Shown here: piece after piece, positions 1 to 5,405 of the stretch
Numbering within the stretch: the first letter of the stretch is position 1
How the letters are laid out: every line of letters begins with the position of its first letter
The notes under the pieces: generated by a model
What the model saw: the letters and a program-made list of their open reading frames with translations, nothing else
What the model was told of the DNA's origin: nothing
Database searches by the model: none
Program-made: the position numbers and the translations under genes
Source: an uncultured Eubacteriales bacterium
GTDB taxonomy: Bacteria; Bacillota; Clostridia; UMGS1810
DNA length: 6,759 nucleotides
Reading direction: 5' to 3'
Assembly (NCBI GenBank): GCA_900555295.1
Contig: USKN01000102.1
Span: 1 to 6,759 of the forward strand

Positions 1-45
1 AATGCAAAGCACAACTGCCGCTGCTGCAAATATTACATAAATCAA
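1..45 (-). CDS. N-terminus of an unidentified membrane or exported protein (3' end beyond left edge)
   Basis: Only the first 15 codons are in the window, reading MIYVIFAAAAVVLCI, an almost entirely hydrophobic stretch that looks like the start of a membrane anchor or signal peptide. The start is inferred to be TTG at 45-43, because a perfect AAGGAGG lies 11 nt upstream at 57-63. The only nearby ATG (38-36) is followed at once by a TAA stop, and the frame of the TTG has a stop 9 nt upstream of it. A strong sigma-A-type promoter about 75 nt upstream supports a gene starting here as its own transcription unit. There is no lipobox-like LxGC pattern in the visible part. The product cannot be named from 15 residues; membrane-anchored proteins such as RNase Y start in a similar way, but nothing here singles one out. 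Confidence 0.6.
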   Translation of the reverse strand, partial: MIYVIFAAAAVVLCI

Positions 46-56
46 GTACTTTTAAA

Positions 57-63
57 CCTCCTT
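57..63 (-). promoter_or_regulatory. Ribosome binding site of the left-edge gene
   Basis: The minus strand reads AAGGAGG, a perfect match to the anti-Shine-Dalgarno core. It is 11 nt from the TTG at 45. It decides the start codon, because the ATG at 38 is followed directly by a stop and no other start codon lies in range. Confidence 0.75.
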
Positions 64-124
64 TTTCATAAGATTGTTTTAATTTTTTATTTTTAAAATT
101 AAATGCGCAAAATAATACATATAT

Positions 125-153
125 ATTTTATACTATATTACCGTTTCTGTCAA
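125..153 (-). promoter_or_regulatory. Sigma-A (sigma-70-type) promoter for the left-edge gene
   Basis: On the minus strand, TTGACA (153-148) is a perfect -35 box. After a 17-bp spacer comes TAAAAT (130-125), five of six matches to the -10 consensus, in very AT-rich DNA. Transcription would start near position 118 and give a leader of roughly 70 nt before the TTG at 45. The promoter lies about 95 nt beyond the folD stop and points away from it, so it probably starts a new unit rather than serving the folD operon. The 6-bp palindrome at 151-166 overlaps the -35 box, so control by a bound protein is possible. Confidence 0.75.
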
Positions 154-166
154 CAAAAAATTGTTG
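151..166. repeat. Short palindrome overlapping the -35 box
   Basis: CAACAA (151-156) and TTGTTG (161-166) are perfect inverted arms separated by AAAA. The left arm shares positions 151-153 with the -35 hexamer of the leftward promoter. A dimeric repressor bound here would block that promoter, but the arms are short and AT-rich DNA produces such repeats by chance. As RNA it would form only a weak A-U-rich stem and is not a convincing terminator. Confidence 0.4.
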
Positions 167-181
167 TATATGCATAAGTTT

Positions 182-228
182 TGTGTATTTATTTGCAAAA
201 CAGCAAATTTTCACTCATTTTATACACA
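182..228. repeat. Nested inverted repeat downstream of folD
   Basis: The outer arms TGTGTAT (182-188) and ATACACA (222-228) match perfectly. Inside them ATTTGC (191-196) and GCAAAT (203-208) form a second perfect pair around a 6-nt loop. It begins about 20 nt past the folD stop, where an operon-end structure would be expected. The stems are AT-rich, the two sides between the stems are unequal (2 and 13 nt), and in the folD direction no U-run follows directly; the nearest run of six Ts on the minus strand is at 160-155. It may be a weak terminator or a 3'-end stabilising stem, or chance. Confidence 0.3.
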
Positions 229-248
229 TATTTATCATTTTTTCACAA

Positions 249-1115
249 TCAGTCAATATTTTCCGCTTGTTTAAATGATGTAAGCGTGTTGCGCATTAAA
301 GTGGCAATTGTCATAGGACCCACTCCGCCCGGAACGGGTGTAATGTATGCCGCCTTTTTTACTGCGGAGTCAAAATCAACATCTCCGCAAAGCTTGCCGT
401 TTTCATCACGGTTCATACCCACATCTATAACAACCGCACCGTCTTTTATGTAGCTTTCGTCAAAAAACTTTGCCTTGCCTATTGCGGCAACAAAAATATC
501 TGCCTCTTTGCAAATTTCTTTTAAATTTTGCGTTTTTGAATGACATACCGTAACGGTTGCGTTTTCGTGCAGTAAAAGCATCGCCATAGGTTTGCCCACT
601 ATATTACTGCGTCCTGCAACAACGGCACGCTTGCCCGATATTTCTATACCCGAAAGGTGAATTAAATCCATAATTCCCGCAGGTGTACAGGGCAAAAAGC
701 TGTAATTGCCAATCATTATTCTGCCAACGTTTGACGGGTGAAATGCGTCGACGTCCTTTTGAGGCAAAATGGTATTTATTATTGCCTCTTCGTTTATATG
801 TTTGGGCAGAGGGAGCTGAACGAGTATTCCGTTTATGCTGCTGTCGCCGTTGAGTTTTTTTACAAGGTCAATAAGCTCCGCTTCGCTTGTTTGGGCAGGC
901 AGTGCATACTCGCGTGAATACATACCCGTTTCGGCGCACGCTTTCTTTTTTGAATTAACATATACGCGCGACGCGGGATTGTCGCCCACTATTATAACCG
1001 CAAGGCCGGGTACTTTTCCTGTTTTTTGCTTTAACATTTCCACTTCTTTTTTTAAATTTAACTTTATATCTGCCGACAATTGTTTGCCGTTAAGAATTTT
1101 TTCGCTTTGCTGCAT
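249..1115 (-). CDS. folD: Bifunctional methylenetetrahydrofolate dehydrogenase / methenyltetrahydrofolate cyclohydrolase
   Basis: FolD is a cytosolic dimer that oxidises 5,10-methylene-THF to 5,10-methenyl-THF with NADP+ and hydrolyses this to 10-formyl-THF, linking serine/glycine one-carbon units to purine and formyl-Met-tRNA synthesis. The 288-residue length is typical and the protein looks complete. The N-terminal catalytic domain carries the YVxxK signature with Tyr52 and Lys56, followed by QLPLP (100-104) and DVDAFHP with catalytic-site Asp123. The usual DVDG motif has Ala in place of Gly here, a conservative change. The Rossmann domain shows GRSNIVGKP (168-176) for the cofactor, and PVPGGVGPMT lies at 261-270. 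The ATG has AAAGGAG (1124-1130) 8 nt upstream. Its first 26 nt overlap the end of ygiQ, which suggests translational coupling. It is the last gene of the leftward cluster; no formate-THF ligase gene is visible next to it. Confidence 0.97.
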   Translation of the reverse strand: MQQSEKILNGKQLSADIKLNLKKEVEMLKQKTGKVPGLAVIIVGDNPASRVYVNSKKKACAETGMYSREYALPAQTSEAELIDLVKKLNGDSSINGILVQLPLPKHINEEAIINTILPQKDVDAFHPSNVGRIMIGNYSFLPCTPAGIMDLIHLSGIEISGKRAVVAGRSNIVGKPMAMLLLHENATVTVCHSKTQNLKEICKEADIFVAAIGKAKFFDESYIKDGAVVIDVGMNRDENGKLCGDVDFDSAVKKAAYITPVPGGVGPMTIATLMRNTLTSFKQAENID

Positions 1116-2940
1116 AATTATTTCTCCTTTTGCTTTGGTTTAATTTGTTTTGCGGCGGAACAAGGCAATTTCTCCCGTATCCTATTAAATCCTCCCGCCC
1201 CGCCATTTTAAGCGCCTTTATAACAAGCGGTCGGTTTTTGGGTACGTCAAATTGCAAAAGTGCGCGTTGCATATGTTTTTCTTCAATATCTTTGGGCACA
1301 TATACGGGTTTCATAGTGTTTGGGTCTATTCCCGTATAAAACATACACGTTGACAGTGTAAACGGCGTCGGATAAAAATCCTGAACCTGCTCGGGGTGCA
1401 TATTGTGCCTTTTTATATAAAGTGCAAGCTCAATTGCGTCATCAAGCGTACTTCCGGGGTGGCTCGACATAAGATACGGAACCAAATATTGCTTTCTGCC
1501 GAGTTTTTTGTTTATTGAGTAAAACTTATCGGCAAACCTGTCAAAAACCTTTGCCGAGGGTTTACCCATATATTTGAGCACATTTTCGGATACGTGTTCG
1601 GGCGCAACTTTAAGCTGACCGCTCACGTGGTATTTGCACAGTTCTTTAAAAAACTCATCATCTTTATCGTTAATTAAATAATCGTACCTTATACCCGAAC
1701 GTATAAACACTTTTTTAACACCGTCAACCGCCCTTACCCTTCGCAAAAGAGCCAAAAATTTTTTATGCGATATAATAAGGTTTTTGCAGGGATTTGGAAA
1801 AAGGCACTGCTGATTTTTGCACGCGCCGCTTTTAAGCTGATTTTTGCAGGCGGGGTCTGTAAAATTGGCTGTAGGGCCGCCCACATCGTGAACATAACCT
1901 TTAAAATCTTTGTCCTTTGTCATTTTTTTTACTTCGTTTACAACCGACTTTTCGCTGCGAGACTGCACTATTCTGCCTTGATGAACCGCAAGTGCGCAAA
2001 AATTGCACGAGCCGTAACAGCCGCGGCAATTTGCCACGCTGAATTTAACCTCATTAATTGCCGGCACACCGCCAAACGGTTCGTACATAGGATGATATGT
2101 GCGCATATACGGCAGTGCGTACACACTGTCGAGTTCGTCTTTGGTAAGCGGCGCCATAGGTTTGTTTTGAACCAAAAATCTGTCGCCGTGCTGCTGCACA
2201 AGCGTTTTGCCGCGTATGGGGTCCTGGTATTCGTACTCTTTTTTTGTGGCGATTGCATACTGCATTTTATCGCCGCACACCTGCTCAAACGACGGTAATA
2301 TTACGCAGTCTTTTTCGCCGTCAACGGTTTTGCGTATATAACAACAGCCGTCAACATTGGTTTCGGCAAGCGTCTTTCCGCTTTTAAGCGCGTCGGCAAG
2401 CTCAATTATCGCCTTTTCGCCCATACCGTAAATCAAAACGTCGGCACGCGTATCAAAAATAACCGAACGGCGCACTTTGTTGCTCCAATAATCATAATGC
2501 GCAAACCGCCTTAAGCTTGCCTCTATACCGCCTATAATAAGCGGTATTTTGGGATATGCCTCGCGTATTTTGTTGCAATACACCGTAAGCGCACGGTCGG
2601 GACGTTTGCCCGCTGCTCCGCCCGGAGTATACAAATCACTGCTTCGCGGTTTTTTGTTTACCGTATAATGGTTTACCATTGAGTCTATATTACCCGACGA
2701 TACCAAAAATGCGTACTTGGGTCTGCCCAAAGTTTTAAAATCTTCAACATCTTTCCAATCGGGCTGTGCTATTATACCCACGGTGTACCCGTGCGATACA
2801 AGCACGCGCGATATTATTGCATGACCGAAACTCGGGTGATCCACATATGCATCGCCGCACACATACACAAAATCGAGCGTATCAATATTTAGTTGTTCCA
2901 TATCTTGCTTTGATACGGGTAAAAATCCGTTACTTATCAT
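1090..2940 (-). CDS. ygiQ: YgiQ-type UPF0313 radical SAM protein
   Basis: This is a 616-residue member of the UPF0313/YgiQ family of radical SAM enzymes. The family's reaction and substrate are not established, to my knowledge. The N-terminal family domain shows GDAYVDHPSFG (about 29-39) and GGIEASLRR (137-145). The radical SAM core has CxxxCxxC at Cys308, Cys312 and Cys315, which should bind the [4Fe-4S] cluster that cleaves S-adenosylmethionine, followed by HQGR. VGGPTAN (353-359) comes next. A second group, Cys365, Cys374, Cys379 and Cys385, matches a cysteine-rich segment also found in E. coli YgiQ and may bind metal. The C-terminal part (from about 490) resembles DUF3362, and the last 16 residues are Lys/Arg/Asn-rich. 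No signal peptide or membrane segment is seen, so it is likely cytosolic. I chose the ATG at 2940 over the in-frame GTG at 2949, because AGGTGG (2951-2946) sits 5 nt before the ATG and overlaps the GTG. Confidence 0.93.
   Translation of the reverse strand: MISNGFLPVSKQDMEQLNIDTLDFVYVCGDAYVDHPSFGHAIISRVLVSHGYTVGIIAQPDWKDVEDFKTLGRPKYAFLVSSGNIDSMVNHYTVNKKPRSSDLYTPGGAAGKRPDRALTVYCNKIREAYPKIPLIIGGIEASLRRFAHYDYWSNKVRRSVIFDTRADVLIYGMGEKAIIELADALKSGKTLAETNVDGCCYIRKTVDGEKDCVILPSFEQVCGDKMQYAIATKKEYEYQDPIRGKTLVQQHGDRFLVQNKPMAPLTKDELDSVYALPYMRTYHPMYEPFGGVPAINEVKFSVANCRGCYGSCNFCALAVHQGRIVQSRSEKSVVNEVKKMTKDKDFKGYVHDVGGPTANFTDPACKNQLKSGACKNQQCLFPNPCKNLIISHKKFLALLRRVRAVDGVKKVFIRSGIRYDYLINDKDDEFFKELCKYHVSGQLKVAPEHVSENVLKYMGKPSAKVFDRFADKFYSINKKLGRKQYLVPYLMSSHPGSTLDDAIELALYIKRHNMHPEQVQDFYPTPFTLSTCMFYTGIDPNTMKPVYVPKDIEEKHMQRALLQFDVPKNRPLVIKALKMAGREDLIGYGRNCLVPPQNKLNQSKRRNNYAAKRKNS
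1124..1130 (-). promoter_or_regulatory. folD ribosome binding site inside ygiQ
   Basis: The minus strand reads AAAGGAG, 8 nt from the folD ATG. Both the site and the start codon lie within the last codons of ygiQ, so ribosomes finishing ygiQ can begin folD directly. This fixes the folD start at 1115. Confidence 0.8.
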
Positions 2941-2945
2941 TGTTA

Positions 2946-2951
2946 CCACCT
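2946..2951 (-). promoter_or_regulatory. ygiQ ribosome binding site
   Basis: The minus strand reads AGGTGG, one mismatch from AGGAGG, 5 nt before the ATG at 2940. An in-frame GTG (2949-2947) lies within this site, so it cannot use it as its own ribosome binding site. The sequence before that GTG offers only an AAGG about 14 nt away. This supports the ATG start. Confidence 0.6.
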
Positions 2952-3002
2952 AACCGAAATATGCCTTTTCAGGAAAGTTCGGATTATTCTCTTTTGGCTG
3001 AC

Positions 3003-5387
3003 TCACATATTTCCCGCCGCAACCATTTCGTTGTACTGCTCACGGTTTATAAGCACTTGGCGCGGTTTGTTTCCGTCAAGTCCGCCTATTATTCCGCGTG
3101 CCTCCATTTGGTCTATAATACTTCCCGCACGGTTGTACCCTATTCTAAAACGGCGCTGCAAAAGCGATGTTGAAATTTGTCCGTTATCTATTGCCATTTC
3201 AATTGCTTCGGGCAACAGCTCGTCCGCGTCACCGGGGTTTTCGCCGTCGGGACGGTACTGTTCTTCGCTTTCGAGTTTTTCCATTATATCGGGGTTGTAA
3301 ACCGTTTCAACTCCGTGAGATACCGCCTCAACAATATCTTTTACGTCGCTGTCGGATACAAATGCGCACTGCATACGTTTGGGTTTTGTTTCGCCCACGG
3401 GCAAATAAAGCATATCGCCCTTTCCTATAAGCTTGTCCGCACCGCCCATATCAAGTATGGTTTGCGAGTCTTTGTTGCTGGCAACCATAAACGCAATACG
3501 GCTGGGAATATTTGCTTTAATATTACCCGTTATAAACTTAACTACGGGTCGCTGTGTTGCAATTACAAGGTGCATACCCGCCGCACGCGCCAGCTGCGCT
3601 ATACGGCACACGTAATTCTCAACATCGCCGGGAGCTACCATCATAAGGTCGGCAAACTCGTCTATAAGTATTACAATTGACGGCATTTTCTTTTCGGGTG
3701 TGCCGTTTGCAATCATAAGGTCGTTGTAGCCTTTTATGTTACGCACATTGTTGCGTTCAAATTCGGAGTATCGCTCCGTCATTTCCTGCACTGCCCACGA
3801 CAGTGCGCCCGTTGCTTTTTTTGCGTCTTTTACAACAGGTATAAGCAAATGCGGAATACCGTTGTATATACCGAGTTCAACCTGCTTGGGGTCTATCATA
3901 ACAAGTTTTACTTCGCTTGGGTCGGCTTTGTAGAGTATACTTATTACAAGCGTGTTTATGCATACGCTCTTACCTGCTCCGGTTGCGCCTGCAATTAAAA
4001 GATGCGGCATTTTGGCAAGGTCCATAATTATGGGCTTACCGCTTATGTCTTTACCGAGAGCAACGGCAAGTTTTGACGGATGGTTTTTAAACTCGTCGCT
4101 TTCAATAACCTCACGCAGTGATACAATGCTGGGATTTTTGTTTGCAATTTCAATGCCCACCGTTGATTTACCCGGTACGGGCGCAATAATAACGCCCTTT
4201 GCGGCAAGAGATAACTGCACATCGCCCGCCAAAGACGTAATTTGGTTTACGCGCACACCCGCCGCAGGTTTAACCTCATAGCGTGTAATTGTGGGGCCTT
4301 GGCTTATTTCCACAACCGTTGTGTCAACCCCAAAGCTTTTAAGCGTTTCTACAAGTTTTACCGCGTTTTGCTTTAATTCCTGCTGAACGTTTTTTGAACT
4401 TTCGGGAGGTTTCGGCATTGTAAGAAGGTCTATCGACGGATACACATACTCAACCTTTTCGGTGTTTTCAACGTGTATTTCCATTTCTTTTTCTATTTCA
4501 CTGTGCAAATTCTGCTTTTCGTTATCGGTAAGTTTTTCGGCTATTTCTTCCTGTATATGCTCACTTTCACCCGGAAGATTAATTGTAAGGTTTTCGCCGA
4601 GCGCAGGCACTTCGTCCTCTTTTTCGTACGGCAATTCTTCTTCGGCATCAGGCGCAAACTCGCCCTTTTCGTATGTGTACTCCGAAAGTTTTTGTTCTTT
4701 GTCGAGGTCTTTTAAAACCAAATCGCTTTTCTTTTTTTGTGTTTCTTTTTTCTTTTGTTCGCGCTTTTGTCTGTTTGCCTCACGCATATCGGATATGCTT
4801 TGCACCGCCGAACCGTTAAACTGTGCCAAAGCGGCAAAAAGTTTTTTTGTAACCTTAACGGGCGACACATTAAAAAGCAGTATTGCCCAAATAAGCAGCA
4901 ACGCATACAGCAATATATACGTACCTATATTACCCAAAAGCATACACAGCGGTTTTGCAATGCATGCGCCCAAAATACCGCCGCCGTTGTGTATTTGTGA
5001 ATATGTATAATACATATTCCACGTTATTCCGTCATTTGCCGACAAAAATATCATATGGCATATTGCCGCAATATCAAGTACCGCAAGTGCCGAAATAATA
5101 TACTTTATTGTTGATTTTTTTCCTTCGGCATAAAATACCGTATATATAATGTTTGCAATAAGCACGGGAGCAATAATGTATGCCGACATTCCGAAAAGGC
5201 CTTTAAGAAGATTATGTATAAAATCACCCAAAGCGCCGGCCGTACCCAAAGGACAGTACAAGCTTATTCCCGTAAAAATGCTTGCCGCAAAAATAATAAC
5301 GGCAAAAATTTCAATATTGTTTACGCCGTTTCCGTCTTTTGGCGACGGTTTTTTGACTTTTTTTGCGGTGCTTTTTTCTTTTGCCAT
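3003..5387 (-). CDS. ftsK: FtsK/SpoIIIE-family DNA translocase
   Basis: This is a membrane-anchored hexameric ATPase that pumps double-stranded DNA through the closing septum at division or, in spore formers, into the forespore. At 794 residues it is close to B. subtilis SpoIIIE (787). About four membrane helices lie at roughly 25-45, 67-86, 95-116 and 153-174. A charged linker follows, Lys/Arg-rich at 202-222 and acidic from about 237 to 310. The motor domain has Walker A GATGAGKS (467-474) and Walker B ILIDEFAD with Asp576-Glu577. The C-terminal gamma winged helix (about 723-782) contains LLQRRFRIGY, the part that reads polar guide sequences on DNA. Compared with remembered relatives, the usual TQRPSVDVITG reads TQRPVVKFITG (611-621), and the usual DSRTILD reads DSQTILD, with Gln642. 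Start: ATG with TAAGGAG 11 nt upstream. The gene follows rho by 15 nt. Whether it is ftsK or spoIIIE in role cannot be settled here. Confidence 0.96.
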   Translation of the reverse strand: MAKEKSTAKKVKKPSPKDGNGVNNIEIFAVIIFAASIFTGISLYCPLGTAGALGDFIHNLLKGLFGMSAYIIAPVLIANIIYTVFYAEGKKSTIKYIISALAVLDIAAICHMIFLSANDGITWNMYYTYSQIHNGGGILGACIAKPLCMLLGNIGTYILLYALLLIWAILLFNVSPVKVTKKLFAALAQFNGSAVQSISDMREANRQKREQKKKETQKKKSDLVLKDLDKEQKLSEYTYEKGEFAPDAEEELPYEKEDEVPALGENLTINLPGESEHIQEEIAEKLTDNEKQNLHSEIEKEMEIHVENTEKVEYVYPSIDLLTMPKPPESSKNVQQELKQNAVKLVETLKSFGVDTTVVEISQGPTITRYEVKPAAGVRVNQITSLAGDVQLSLAAKGVIIAPVPGKSTVGIEIANKNPSIVSLREVIESDEFKNHPSKLAVALGKDISGKPIIMDLAKMPHLLIAGATGAGKSVCINTLVISILYKADPSEVKLVMIDPKQVELGIYNGIPHLLIPVVKDAKKATGALSWAVQEMTERYSEFERNNVRNIKGYNDLMIANGTPEKKMPSIVILIDEFADLMMVAPGDVENYVCRIAQLARAAGMHLVIATQRPVVKFITGNIKANIPSRIAFMVASNKDSQTILDMGGADKLIGKGDMLYLPVGETKPKRMQCAFVSDSDVKDIVEAVSHGVETVYNPDIMEKLESEEQYRPDGENPGDADELLPEAIEMAIDNGQISTSLLQRRFRIGYNRAGSIIDQMEARGIIGGLDGNKPRQVLINREQYNEMVAAGNM

Positions 5388-5398
5388 AATAAAAATAT

Positions 5399-5405
5399 CT
5401 CCTTA
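5399..5405 (-). promoter_or_regulatory. ftsK ribosome binding site containing the rho stop codon
   Basis: The minus strand reads TAAGGAG, in which TAA (5405-5403) is the stop codon of rho and AAGGAG is the ribosome binding site of ftsK, 11 nt from its ATG at 5387. A ribosome ending on rho therefore stops on top of the ftsK initiation site, an arrangement expected to couple the two genes. Confidence 0.75.

Noticed and set aside
52..69. Five-codon mini-ORF (MKKEV, stop) in the leader of the left-edge gene
   Set aside because: It has no ribosome binding site of its own, and its codons simply contain the AAGGAGG of the next gene; probably chance.
1..248. Possible riboswitch or small RNA in the AT-rich stretch
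   Set aside because: The leader is only about 70 nt, nearly all A and T, with no conserved aptamer core that I can recognise.
181..453. Plus-strand open frame of 90 codons overlapping the folD 3' end
   Set aside because: Most of it is antisense to conserved FolD sequence, and no ribosome binding site or promoter is seen ahead of it.
1968..2288. Minus-strand 106-codon frame inside ygiQ
   Set aside because: It is an alternative frame of a gene whose main frame carries all family motifs without interruption, so it is not evidence of a frameshift.
1765..2298. Plus-strand open frame of 177 codons
   Set aside because: It lies wholly antisense to the conserved radical SAM region of ygiQ, has no family signature, and is an expected by-product of that gene's codon pattern.
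2941..2949. GTG at 2949 as the ygiQ start
   Set aside because: The GTG sits inside the only good ribosome binding site (2951-2946), which is correctly spaced for the ATG at 2940.
3177..3680. Plus-strand open frame of 167 codons
   Set aside because: It is antisense to the conserved motor and gamma domains of ftsK, and its translation resembles no known family.
4462..5010. Plus-strand open frame of 182 codons rich in Ser and Phe
   Set aside because: The Ser/Phe bias is what the opposite strand of the Glu/Lys-rich FtsK linker produces; there is no independent sign of a gene.
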